Assembly (NCBI GenBank): GCA_004297725.1
Contig: SCUS01000069.1
Span: forward strand, 1 to 64,000
DNA from: Myxococcaceae bacterium
GTDB lineage: Bacteria > Myxococcota_A > Polyangia > Polyangiales > Ga0077539
Length of the DNA: 64,000 nucleotides
Direction of reading: 5' to 3'
The first letter of the stretch is position 1; each line of letters starts with the position of its first letter. The notes under the pieces were generated by a model. That model searched no databases and was not told where the DNA came from. It saw only the letters and a list, made by a program, of their open reading frames with translations. The position numbers were made by a program, and so were the translations under genes. This document shows positions 44,873 through 53,234 of this stretch, in pieces.

Positions 44873-45297
44873 GGGGTTGGGGCGGAGCGTAGCCGATGGG
44901 GCGGAGGAGAAGAGAGGGCGGCGGGTGCGAGCGCGGGGGGGCGAGGAGGGCGGCGGGGGGCGGGTCCCTGCTGCGAGCGGCGTCGTCAACGACCAGAGCT
45001 AGACCGCGACCGCGAGGGAGCGGGTGCGACCGACCACGCTGCCAGTCGTCGTGCAGGGCGGCTCGCGGAGTCGGAGAGGATTGCGGTGAAGCCAGAGGGA
45101 TGTTAGGGAGTCGGGTTGCGGCTGCGTAACAGCGCCCTTTATGTGGATAGGCAGTCGGGTGACTGCCCAATGCGATATTGAGCAGCACCCCAAACATCGG
45201 AAAGTCGCCATGCCTACCTCGAACCCAAATACTTCTAAAGCCTCGTCACATTAACACCGTCGGCGTACGCAGGCAGATTCTTTGAGTGTGACCGGCC
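44873..45297. other. Intergenic transition into the low-GC island
   Basis: No gene is visible in this 425-bp gap. The first half is GC rich like the amylase flank, and composition becomes more AT rich after about 45100. GTTAGGG at 45102-45108 matches six of seven positions of an integron core site (GTTRRRY). A perfect 7-bp hairpin GGCAGTC/GACTGCC with a GGGT loop lies at 45150-45167. The promoter of the HNH gene should be in the last 130 bp but is not distinct. Confidence 0.5.
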
Positions 45298-46026
45298 ATG
45301 TCGAACCAAAATCTTTCGCCTATTCTCCGAGAGACGATCTGGGATATTCACGGCCGACGCTGCTTCCATTGCCGGAAGACAATTGCTTTTGCAGAAACAG
45401 TTATCGACCATCTCGTGCCCGAGTTGCTTTCGGAGAAGCCTGATCAGCTCAACGCAGTCAAGAAAAGCCATGGACTCCAAGAGACGTTCGACGTTTTGAG
45501 CCATGCGAACCTCGCACCTTCGTGCGCACCATGCAATACGCTTAAAGGCGACAACGTACTTCCCGTCGGGCAGTTAGCGATCTTGCTGTCACGAGTTGAA
45601 GAGAAGTTGCCCATTCTCGCCAAGAGGCTCAAGAACCGCAAGGACGAGAGGTCTCTAGATAACTTGCTGCGAGCAATATCGATAGGCATTGAGCAGGGCG
45701 TGTTTACCATTGCTCAACTCCATGCAGGACTCAGCCGAGAGGGTGTGCTTGCCTTGATCGGATCGATGGCCTCAGCGGCGAATAATGCGGCAGCGACCTT
45801 TGATCCCGAAAAGATATTCCTCACGAAGCACGCTCTGCAGCGAATGGGCGACAGAATGATATCAGCCACAGATGTCTTGAGCGCGCTGCGGGAAGGAGTG
45901 GCGCTCGAAAGCGTCGACACCAGAAGGGATCCTCCTGAGTATCGTCTTAGATCGAGCGGCGGTCTAGTCGTCACATTCCATCGAAAAGACGATCACGTCT
46001 TGATTCTCACATGTTACCAGTCATGA
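45298..46026 (+). CDS. HNH endonuclease fused to a DUF4258-like domain
   Basis: The 242-residue protein has a zinc-ribbon HNH nuclease in the first 90 residues: C22/C25, the catalytic D37-H38 in VIDHLVP, and C76/C79 with Asn in NLAPSCAPCN. After a helical middle, residues about 175-240 resemble DUF4258 (TKHALQRMGDRMIS, DVLSALREG, VVTFHRKDDHVLILTCY). That domain is related to RelE-like RNases. DNA cleavage is inferred from the HNH motif. G+C is far below the flanks. It is the first cassette of the array. Confidence 0.75.
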   Translation: MSNQNLSPILRETIWDIHGRRCFHCRKTIAFAETVIDHLVPELLSEKPDQLNAVKKSHGLQETFDVLSHANLAPSCAPCNTLKGDNVLPVGQLAILLSRVEEKLPILAKRLKNRKDERSLDNLLRAISIGIEQGVFTIAQLHAGLSREGVLALIGSMASAANNAAATFDPEKIFLTKHALQRMGDRMISATDVLSALREGVALESVDTRRDPPEYRLRSSGGLVVTFHRKDDHVLILTCYQS

Positions 46027-46146
46027 CAGCGCAAAAGGCCTTCGAGCCGCGCTGGATCGAGAGGCTAGCGTTGTTCACAATTGTGCGCAGAGTGTCTTCC
46101 TGACGCATCGGCGAGACGAATCAACCCCAGCGATGGCATCTCGACC

Positions 46147-46236
46147 GCCCAACAAGCCGATGGTGCCGTCCGCTCCCTACCAGTCCGAGGAACGCTCACC
46201 TGATACTGGCGGCGGCACATCGGCAGGCCGTTGGGC
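46147..46236 (+). repeat. attC-like site 1
   Basis: It begins GCCCAACAAGCCGATG and ends CATCGGCAGGCCGTTGGGC. The ends pair with each other as an imperfect stem with unpaired bases, as attC sites do. The remaining gap (46027-46146 and 46237-46367) holds no gene; a 66-codon open frame across the repeat is taken as a shadow. After the repeat, sequence including CGCAAGACGTGGGCCGCGAG resembles sequence after repeat 3. Confidence 0.6.
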
Positions 46237-46367
46237 AGCGCCGTTCAAGGCGCAAGACGTGGGCCGCGAGCGGCGAGCAGAAGACGACAGGCAGCTCACA
46301 ACATACTGGCGTGCATCGAGCAACGAGTGTTGAACGGTAGGGATGACGTGGTGAGAGCAGGAACATC

Positions 46368-46973
46368 GTGGAACTGATCGATATTGAGCGCATTCTACGT
46401 CGAGGGGCGTCGTCGCTCGCAGAGAGCCTACACTTCTACTGGCCATCACATGGCAACAACGAGGTGCCTGAGGCCAACATCGAGTTGCACCTCGCGCATG
46501 CACTATTGGAGAGCGGATTTTTCGTGTACGGACAGGCGCACCCCAGCGGCACTGCCAATACCCGACTCGACACTGTTGCCGTCGATCCGCGGAACAAGGT
46601 GCACGTTGTGGCGGAGTTCAAGCGACTCTATAACGTCGATCAAGCGAGAGCAATGGTTGCCGACGCCGAGCGCATCATTGCATGGACTCCCCAGGCACAA
46701 GGCTGGAGGCACCCGGGCTTGAATTTCGGACGCAAGTTCGGACTCTTGGCGGCAACCACATGGAAGGCAGAATTCGCGAAATGGTTCACGACTGACGACG
46801 CGAAGATGAGGGACCCTACCGGAGACGATGGACCGTTCGATGAGCTTTGGAAGAAGCTTCCCAAGCAGCGCACGATCTGGGATGCACTTCCACTCACGAG
46901 TTACCATGTCGCTGGCCGCAAGAAACTTGAGGGGCAGTGGCTAGTGTACGCGCTGTTCGAACTCCAAGCATAA
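46368..46973 (+). CDS. PD-(D/E)XK-like nuclease candidate
   Basis: The 201-residue protein starts at a GTG preceded by GCAGGA. An early helix has EANIELHLAHALLESG, followed by D68 in RLDTVAVDP and E83-F-K85 in VVAEFKR. The spacing (D, 14 residues, ExK) fits the PD-(D/E)XK catalytic core of restriction-like nucleases. No other domain is recognised. It is the second cassette and has low G+C. Function is inferred from motif geometry only. Confidence 0.55.
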   Translation: MELIDIERILRRGASSLAESLHFYWPSHGNNEVPEANIELHLAHALLESGFFVYGQAHPSGTANTRLDTVAVDPRNKVHVVAEFKRLYNVDQARAMVADAERIIAWTPQAQGWRHPGLNFGRKFGLLAATTWKAEFAKWFTTDDAKMRDPTGDDGPFDELWKKLPKQRTIWDALPLTSYHVAGRKKLEGQWLVYALFELQA

Positions 46974-47029
46974 CGAGGCGAGAGGTTGATGATGGTCCGA
47001 CACTCGGGACTCCTCGTGCGCATTCCGCG

Positions 47030-47120
47030 GCCCAACAAGCCGATGCTGCCGACCGCCCCCACCTCACCCGTCGTCAACCCGCTGCGCCCGATGCTACGGC
47101 ACACCGGCGAGCCGTTGGGC
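47030..47120 (+). repeat. attC-like site 2
   Basis: Bounded by GCCCAAC (47030-47036) and GTTGGGC (47114-47120). The first 31 bases differ from site 1 at three positions, and the last 23 are also nearly identical to site 1. The middle differs more. The rest of the 46974-47351 gap holds no clear gene and presumably contains the promoter of the next gene. Confidence 0.65.
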
Positions 47121-47351
47121 AGCTTCGAAGGGCGATGAACTGCGGGGGAGCAACAACACTGGCTACGAATGGCAGAACGGCGGTCTGTGGGCACGCTGGC
47201 GTGAGTCTCTGACGGCCAATAGTTTCTGGCGTAGGGAGTGACGTATGTTCATGAGCGGTTAGGATCGAGAACTAGATTTCGCAAGGGTTTCCTCGTGCTC
47301 TCCGAGCGCTTGGGACGGAAGCACTACGTCCACATATCGACAGGTGATGTG

Positions 47352-49691
47352 ATGAAGGTGGTCTCGGTCACAATCAAGAACTTTCGAAGCATCTCTGATG
47401 CGACGATCAATCTCGGCAGCTACTCGCTATTGGTTGGGAGGAACAACTGCGGGAAGAGCAATACTGTTGATGCGATCTGTGCAGCATTCGACATTCTGGA
47501 CTGGAACGAAGCGCGCGATCTCCCGCGTCATGTCGCAACAGACTCGCTCGGTCAGGCATGGGTAGATATCGAGTTCGAGGCTGCGTCGGATGAGGAATAT
47601 GCGGACCTGAGGGAGTCCTGCAAACTCGGAGGCCGGCGTTTTAAGGTGCGGAACTGGTTCAGGGGGGCCGCTGCCAACAAGAAAATGACCTGTGCGTATG
47701 AGAGGACGCCAAGTGGAGACGTCAGGCTGTCCGAAGCCGCGTTTGCCGAATGGAAGCAGATTTGTCGACCTGGGGCGGTGGTCTACATTCCAGCGTTGAG
47801 CCGTCTGGAGGACCACATGAAGCTAACCGGCAAGGCACCTCTGAACGAGCTGATCCGGCCGATTCTTGTTCAGATGACGAAGGACGATGAGGATGCCGAA
47901 TTGCGCGAGGCGATCTCGCAACTTCATCAGGCAATTTCCGCTGTCGGCACTCACGTTCGCACTCGAACTCAATCGCTCGCAAAGGAAATTTCGGAGGATC
48001 TCAAGTCGTGGGGTCTCTCTTTTCAGTTCAATATTCGTAGCGTCGATGCAGCTGAACTGGTCACCGGTCTCGCTGACCATTCTGTGGAAGATCCCGAATG
48101 TCCTATAGCACAACGCGCAGAGGACTTTGGCGATGGCTTTCAGAGGCATCTCGTGTTCACACTTCTAAAGATCCGTGCAAAGTACGCTGCGGAGACGAAG
48201 TCGGCGAAGGAGAAGAAGCCCGCAAAGCCGAAGGTCGCCAAGAAGGGCGTCGAGGAAAGAGGCGAGTTCTGTCCCGCATTTTCGCTACTGATTTTCGAGG
48301 AACCCGAGACGTTTCTTCATCCAGATCAGATCGATTCGCTCCATGGAGTCTTGCGTAGTATTTCCGCTGGCGACTCGAGCCAGGTTGTCGTGACGACTCA
48401 CAATGCACACTTTTCGAGTAACAACATCGAAGATCTGACGTCGTTTGTGCGGATGAATCGCGTGGGAGCACAGACCTTCGTACGGCAGATAACTCACGCA
48501 CAACTCGATGCGATCCTCGACGACAACTACGGCGAGGTTGCTCAATGGAAGGAAGATGCCGCATTTTATAGGGACAAGGGGAAGGGTATTCACAATGACG
48601 ATCTGACTGCTTCCATGGAGAGCATCAAGTACGCGCTGTGGCTGAATCCTGTGCGTTGCATGGCGTTCTTCGCGCGTCGGGTGCTCCTTGTGGAGGGCCC
48701 AACGGAGGTCGCTTTGTTTGCCTGGATGGTCGACACCGCTCGCTTTGGTGACGAAATGCGGGGCGTGTTTGTGATGGACTCGATGGGCAAGTTTAATATG
48801 CATCGATTTATGGCTATCTTCAACGCCTTGGGTATTGAACACGCTGTTCTGTATGACGATGATAACGGCAAGTATCGGAATACGGTCGACAAGACCATTC
48901 AGGACTCCGTGGGAGCTTATACAATTGGAGTGGACAGCTTTCCCCGCGATATTGAGGATGCCCTCGGAATTACAACGGCTCCTTCCGACAAGCATCGAAA
49001 GCCTCAGCACGTTCTGTATTCAATTCGAGATGGTCGTGTGAGTAAGGATCTGCTGGATGGTCTGGCCCAAAAGGTTCGCACTCTCCTCAAGTTGGATGTG
49101 CAGGTCGACAAGCCTCGGAAGCTGGAGCTACTCGGAGGGGGCAGTCAACGGCAGGACGAACTCGGCAACTATGCTCATCAGGGTATACTGCACGAACTTC
49201 GCGTGCCCCGCTATGATCTCAGGATCGCGGCGGGTGGATTGAGCGCGTCGCAGTCGCCCAAAGCGGTCGCGCAAGTTCAAGTCACCACGATTCATGAGGA
49301 CGAGGGACGTCTGTTTGTCGCCCGAATTACCGGGCGTTCGATGGAGCCCGACGTGGCAGACGGATCGTTCGGACTCTTCCGTCGGTTCCGTGAGATTGGT
49401 GCGGTCGACCCGCGTAGTATTGACAACCGACGTGTCCTCGTCGAGTTGCACGAAGAGACTGACGATGACTCTGGTGGTCAGTACACGCTCAAGCGGTGGA
49501 GGTGCTGCGTAGGACAGAACGATGAGATCGAATGGGTAGAACTCCGCTCGGACAATCCTACGTACACGCCCCGTCGCTACGCGGGAGAACTTCATGGGAA
49601 CCTGAAGGTGATCGCCGAGTTTCTCGAAATCGTCGAGGTGCGAGACGAGCGAGTCACCGAGTACGAACCCCAGGAAGACAGCGAGCCATGA
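47352..49691 (+). CDS. OLD-type ATPase-TOPRIM nuclease fused to a LexA/S24 peptidase-like domain
   Basis: The ATG at 47352 is preceded by AGGTGA and begins directly with the usual OLD N-terminus (VVSVTIKNFRSI), so it is preferred over a GTG 114 bases upstream. The 779-residue protein has Walker A GRNNCGKS (29-36), Walker B LLIFEEPE (312-319) and a VVTTHNAHF switch. The TOPRIM domain has E448/E452 in LLVEGPTE and D502-D504 in YDDDNG. After a linker, residues about 620-760 resemble the S24/LexA peptidase: S663 in ITGRSMEP and K714 in YTLKRW, with LRSDNPTY after it. OLD nucleases cut DNA in anti-phage systems; the S24 part suggests autocleavage or signal response. It is the third cassette. No helicase partner (GajB) is adjacent. 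Confidence 0.85.
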   Translation: MKVVSVTIKNFRSISDATINLGSYSLLVGRNNCGKSNTVDAICAAFDILDWNEARDLPRHVATDSLGQAWVDIEFEAASDEEYADLRESCKLGGRRFKVRNWFRGAAANKKMTCAYERTPSGDVRLSEAAFAEWKQICRPGAVVYIPALSRLEDHMKLTGKAPLNELIRPILVQMTKDDEDAELREAISQLHQAISAVGTHVRTRTQSLAKEISEDLKSWGLSFQFNIRSVDAAELVTGLADHSVEDPECPIAQRAEDFGDGFQRHLVFTLLKIRAKYAAETKSAKEKKPAKPKVAKKGVEERGEFCPAFSLLIFEEPETFLHPDQIDSLHGVLRSISAGDSSQVVVTTHNAHFSSNNIEDLTSFVRMNRVGAQTFVRQITHAQLDAILDDNYGEVAQWKEDAAFYRDKGKGIHNDDLTASMESIKYALWLNPVRCMAFFARRVLLVEGPTEVALFAWMVDTARFGDEMRGVFVMDSMGKFNMHRFMAIFNALGIEHAVLYDDDNGKYRNTVDKTIQDSVGAYTIGVDSFPRDIEDALGITTAPSDKHRKPQHVLYSIRDGRVSKDLLDGLAQKVRTLLKLDVQVDKPRKLELLGGGSQRQDELGNYAHQGILHELRVPRYDLRIAAGGLSASQSPKAVAQVQVTTIHEDEGRLFVARITGRSMEPDVADGSFGLFRRFREIGAVDPRSIDNRRVLVELHEETDDDSGGQYTLKRWRCCVGQNDEIEWVELRSDNPTYTPRRYAGELHGNLKVIAEFLEIVEVRDERVTEYEPQEDSEP

Positions 49692-49698
49692 CCGACGT

Positions 49699-49786
49699 GC
49701 CCCGCAGACTGATTGTGCCGACCGCTCCCCACTCACCCATCATCAACTCGCCACACCTGCTGCGACGCACCGCCAAGCCGTCGGGC
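49699..49786 (+). repeat. attC-like site 3 (degenerate)
   Basis: Homologous to site 2 across TGCCGACCGCTCCCC, CACCCATCATCAAC and AAGCCGTCGGGC. The boundary motifs have decayed to GCCCCGC (49699-49705) and GTCGGGC (49780-49786). It starts 7 bp after the OLD-S24 stop. The remainder of the 49692-50032 gap is GC rich and shows no gene; open frames over the repeat are shadows. Confidence 0.5.
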
Positions 49787-50032
49787 CGTCCGGAGAGCAA
49801 CGGGCGGCGCTACGAAGGCGCAATCCGCGGGCCACGAGTGACAGGCAGCGCACCACGTACCCGTTGCGCCAACCCCGTAGTCCCGACGCCGAAGGGATCA
49901 CGATTGGCCCGTCTGCCTGACCGCCACGAGTTCCTGACCTTCCTGGCCAGCCATCGCGACGCCTGAACTACGCTCAGGTCCCGTACGAGTGCCGCCCGTC
50001 GGCCGCCGGCGCCCCCCAACTCCCCCGCCCCC

Positions 50033-50932
50033 TCACCCGCTCCTCCCCCCGCGCCCCCTCGGCGCCACCAGCGCATCGATCACCCGCTGCGCCGCCCTCC
50101 CCGGCGCCTGCCCCGCCCGCGTATACACGTGCGGCTGATACGTATGCGTGCTCCCGGCCTTCCAGCGCACCCGCTCCAGCGCCCCTCTGCGCAGCTCCTT
50201 GGCGATGAGGTGCTCCGGCATCCACCCATAGCCGAGCCCGTCGAGCAGACTCGTCTTCTTCGCGTGGAAGTCATTCAGGCTCACCACCGTCGGTACATCC
50301 AGCGCATCCGTACTCAGCCGTAGCCTCGGATCGCTCCCTCGCACCACCAGCAGCACCTGCCCCCGCAGGTCGTCGTCGCTCACCGCCGCGCCCTTCGCCA
50401 CCAGCGGGTGCCCCTTGCGCGCCACCAGCAGCGCCCTCAGCGGCGCCATCGCCTGCGACCTCAACGACACCGTCTTCGGCGGCAGCACCGAGACCATCAC
50501 GTCGGCCTCGGCCCTCACGAAGGCCTCCTCCACGCCCCCCAGAAACTCCGCCGTCACCGTCAGCCTCGTCGGAACCCGCTCCCTCGCCAGCTCGCCCACC
50601 ACGCGCAGCACCGGGTCGGCCTGCACGATGCCGTCGAAGACGATCCCCAGCCGAGGCTCCCACCCGGTGCGGATCACCTCGCACAGCGCCCCGAGGTCGC
50701 GCTCGGCGTCGAGCATCCGCCGGCACTGCGCCAGCACCAGCTCCCCCACCGGCGTCAGCTTCGTGCGGTAGCCCGTGCGGTCGAGCAGCGCCAGGCCCGT
50801 CTGCGCCTCCAGGCCCTTCAGCGCGTAGAGCACCGCCGTGTGCTGCTTGTGAAGCGCCGCCGCGGCCTTCGCGAAGGTGCCGTGGCGAGCGAGGGCGTCG
50901 AGGGCGCGGGCCTGGTCGAGGGTCACCTCCAT
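50033..50932 (-). CDS. LysR-family transcriptional regulator
   Basis: The 299-residue protein has the N-terminal winged helix-turn-helix (ALARHGTFAKAAAALHKQHTAVLYALKGLE) and the periplasmic-binding-like effector domain of LysR regulators. It diverges from hmgA across an 86-bp gap that holds a perfect LysR-type dyad. Regulation of hmgA-hpd by an aromatic intermediate is the natural inference, with negative autoregulation from the same site. Confidence 0.85.
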   Translation of the reverse strand: MEVTLDQARALDALARHGTFAKAAAALHKQHTAVLYALKGLEAQTGLALLDRTGYRTKLTPVGELVLAQCRRMLDAERDLGALCEVIRTGWEPRLGIVFDGIVQADPVLRVVGELARERVPTRLTVTAEFLGGVEEAFVRAEADVMVSVLPPKTVSLRSQAMAPLRALLVARKGHPLVAKGAAVSDDDLRGQVLLVVRGSDPRLRLSTDALDVPTVVSLNDFHAKKTSLLDGLGYGWMPEHLIAKELRRGALERVRWKAGSTHTYQPHVYTRAGQAPGRAAQRVIDALVAPRGRGGRSG

Positions 50933-50942
50933 GAGCCCATGG

Positions 50943-50963
50943 ATGGTAACCCCAGCGCACCAT
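50943..50963. promoter_or_regulatory. LysR-type operator ATGGT-N11-ACCAT
   Basis: ATGGT (50943-50947) and ACCAT (50959-50963) are perfect inverted arms around exactly 11 bases, giving the T-N11-A core of LysR binding boxes. It starts 10 bases upstream of the regulator ATG. TAGAAT at 50969-50974 on the hmgA side could be a -10 element. Confidence 0.65.
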
Positions 50964-51018
50964 CTCGGTAGAATCTTCGTGCTTTCTTCCGACCGTCTGC
51001 GGGCGCCATCGTGGGCGC

Positions 51019-52134
51019 ATGGACATCCCCTACGTTCGTGGTCGCGTGGCTCTCCAGGCGCATGTGGGCGTTCCCGAGGGGACCGTCGAGGAGGAGTACG
51101 CCCGCAACGGCTTCTCCGGTCACTACGCCCACCTCTACCGCCGCGAGGCCCCGGTGGGCTGGACCCGCATCGAGGGCCCCCTTCGCCCCCGCGCCTACGA
51201 CCTCAACCGCGTCGAGGCTCCCTCCGGGGGCGACCTGCTCACGGCCCGGCAGCGCGTGCTCGCCAACGCCGACGTGGCCCTCTCCACGGCCACGCTCACC
51301 GAGGCGATGCCGTACTTCTATCGCAACGCCGACGCCGACGAGGTGCTCTTCATCCACGAGGGCGCCGGGCGCATCGAGACCGACTTCGGACCGCTGGCCT
51401 ATGAGCCCGGCGACTACCTCCTGGTTCCTCGGGGGACGGTCTACCGCCTCGCCCCGAGCTCCCCGACGCGCCTCATCACCATCGAGGCCTTCAGCGAGGT
51501 GCGCTTCCCCGAGAAGGGCATGCTCGGCCAGCACGCCCTCTTCGACCCCGCGGTGGTGCGCGTCCCGACGCCCGGCGAGGAGTCCACCGCGACCCCCGAC
51601 GCCCAGGGCGAGTACGAGCTGCGCATCGTGCGACTCGGCGAGGTGACCCGCGTCTTCTACCCGACCTGCCCGATCAACACCGTCGGGTGGAAGGGAACCC
51701 TCACGGTGATGCAGCTCAACGTGCGCGACATCCGACCGGTGCTCTCCGACCGGTACCACCTGCCCCCGTCGGCGCACTCGACCTTCGTCATGCGAGACGC
51801 GGTGATCTGCACCTTCCTCCCCCGCCCGCTGGAGAACGGCGACCCCCGCGCCATGAAGGTTCCCTTCTTCCACGCCAACATCGATTTCGACGAGGTGATC
51901 TTCTACCACCGGGGGCAGTTCTTCTCCCGGGAGGGCATCACCGCGGGGATGCTCACGCTGCACCCGCAGGGCATCCACCATGGCCCGCAGCCGAGGGCCG
52001 TGGGGCGCGCCGCGGAGGTCACCCACACCGACGAGATCGCCGTGATGCTCGACACCCGCAACCCCCTGCGCGTCTGCACCGCCGCCGAGCGCGTAGAGAG
52101 CCCCGACTACTGGAAGAGCTGGTCTCCCCGGTGA
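51019..52134 (+). CDS. hmgA: Homogentisate 1,2-dioxygenase
   Basis: The 371-residue protein contains the cupin iron site: FFHANIDFDEVIFYHRGQ (His and Glu ligands) and HPQGIHHGP (His ligand). It also has the conserved FYRNADADEVLFIHEG and GDYLLVPRGTVYRL segments. It opens the ring of homogentisate to maleylacetoacetate in tyrosine breakdown. It is divergent from the LysR gene and overlaps or abuts hpd, so the two are co-transcribed. Confidence 0.92.
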   Translation: MDIPYVRGRVALQAHVGVPEGTVEEEYARNGFSGHYAHLYRREAPVGWTRIEGPLRPRAYDLNRVEAPSGGDLLTARQRVLANADVALSTATLTEAMPYFYRNADADEVLFIHEGAGRIETDFGPLAYEPGDYLLVPRGTVYRLAPSSPTRLITIEAFSEVRFPEKGMLGQHALFDPAVVRVPTPGEESTATPDAQGEYELRIVRLGEVTRVFYPTCPINTVGWKGTLTVMQLNVRDIRPVLSDRYHLPPSAHSTFVMRDAVICTFLPRPLENGDPRAMKVPFFHANIDFDEVIFYHRGQFFSREGITAGMLTLHPQGIHHGPQPRAVGRAAEVTHTDEIAVMLDTRNPLRVCTAAERVESPDYWKSWSPR

Positions 52135-52160
52135 ACCCCACGAAGGACCCGACACCCCCC

Positions 52161-53222
52161 ATGAGCACCACGACCAACCCCGCGGGCCTCGACGGCATCG
52201 AGTTCATCGAGTTCGTCTCCGCCGACCCCGAGCGGCTTCACCAGCTCTTCACCACCTTCGGCTTCTCCCGGGTGATGCGCCACGCCACCCGCGCCATCGA
52301 CCTCTACCGGCAGAACGACATCACCTTCCTGCTCAACCGCGAGCCAGACTCCTTCGCGGCGCGGTTCGGCGCCCTCCACGGCCCGGCCATCTCCTCGATG
52401 GGCTGGCGCGTGCACAACGCCGCCGACGGGATGGGCGCCGTGCTCGCCCGAGGCGCCACCGCGGCCCCGAAGGTCGACCTCGACCGCGACGGCCATCCCC
52501 TGCCCGCGGTGATGGGCATCGGAGACAGCCTGATCTACCTCGTCGACGGCTACGAGCAGCCCTTCGCCGCGCGCTACGCCGCCCTGGGCTTCGAGGCCAT
52601 CGAGTCGCCGGAGGTGGTCCAGGGGAAGGGCTTCACCGTCATCGACCACCTCACCAACAACGTGCACAAGGGCACCATGGAGCGCTGGGCGAACTTCTAT
52701 CGCTCCATCTTCGGCTTCACCGAGGTGCGCTACTTCGACATCCGCGGCGCCAGGACGGGCCTGACCTCCTACGCGCTGCGCTCCCCCTGCGGGCGCTTCT
52801 GCATCCCCATCAACGAGGCCAGCGAGAAGAAGTCGCAGATCAACGAGTACCTCGACGAGTACAACGGCCCGGGCATCCAGCACCTGGCCTTCCTCACCAC
52901 CGACCTGCTCTCCTCGCTCGACGCGCTGCGAGGCTCTCCGGTGGAGTTTCTCGACATCGACGACGACTACTACGCCCAGGTCTTCGAGCGGGTGCCCGGC
53001 GTGAAGGAGGACCACGCACGCATCCGCGCGCACAACGTGCTCGTCGACGGCGACGAGGAGGGCTACCTGCTGCAGATCTTCACCCGCAACCTCGTGGGGC
53101 CGATCTTCATCGAGCTCATCCAGCGCGAGAACCACCTCTCCTTCGGCGAAGGAAACTTCGGCGCCCTCTTCCGCTCCATCGAGCGAGACCAGGTCCGGCG
53201 CGGGGTCTTCAACCAGGACTGA
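52161..53222 (+). CDS. hpd: 4-hydroxyphenylpyruvate dioxygenase
   Basis: The 353-residue protein has two VOC halves with the Fe ligands of the family: His in VIDHLTNNV, His in IQHLAFLT and Glu in IFIELIQR. The GFxFxxGNFxALFxSIE-type ending is here GEGNFGALFRSIERDQ. It makes homogentisate from 4-hydroxyphenylpyruvate, the substrate of the preceding gene. The ATG at 52161 matches family length; a GTG at 52131 that overlaps the hmgA stop is an alternative adding ten residues. Confidence 0.93.
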   Translation: MSTTTNPAGLDGIEFIEFVSADPERLHQLFTTFGFSRVMRHATRAIDLYRQNDITFLLNREPDSFAARFGALHGPAISSMGWRVHNAADGMGAVLARGATAAPKVDLDRDGHPLPAVMGIGDSLIYLVDGYEQPFAARYAALGFEAIESPEVVQGKGFTVIDHLTNNVHKGTMERWANFYRSIFGFTEVRYFDIRGARTGLTSYALRSPCGRFCIPINEASEKKSQINEYLDEYNGPGIQHLAFLTTDLLSSLDALRGSPVEFLDIDDDYYAQVFERVPGVKEDHARIRAHNVLVDGDEEGYLLQIFTRNLVGPIFIELIQRENHLSFGEGNFGALFRSIERDQVRRGVFNQD

Positions 53223-53234
53223 ACCCGTCCCCTC

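Larger units (their letters stand above)
45102..49786 (+). mobile_element. Putative gene-cassette array (CALIN-like), no integrase
   Basis: Three plus-strand genes of lower G+C than the flanks are each followed by a related imperfect inverted repeat of 88-91 bp. The first two are bounded by GCCCAAC and GTTGGGC, which fits RYYYAAC...GTTRRRY attC ends. Repeats follow the stop codons by 120, 56 and 7 bp, as in integron cassettes. No integrase, attI or transposase is in the window. The left limit is uncertain. Alternative: a recombined island with dispersed repeats. Confidence 0.55.

Noticed and set aside
45102-45108. GTTAGGG as a true attI or first attC
   Set aside because: The last base breaks GTTRRRY and no partner RYYYAAC is found within about 100 bp upstream; kept only as a possible boundary.
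46133-46333. 66-residue open frame across attC-like site 1
   Set aside because: It follows the repeat itself; similar frames arise in all three repeats and show no independent coding signs.
47352-49691. Gabija (GajA-GajB) system
   Set aside because: The OLD part fits, but no UvrD-like helicase gene is adjacent and the S24 fusion is not part of GajA.
49532-49966. 144-residue open frame over the end of the OLD-S24 gene and site 3
   Set aside because: Out of frame with the clear S24 end and Arg/Pro-rich throughout.
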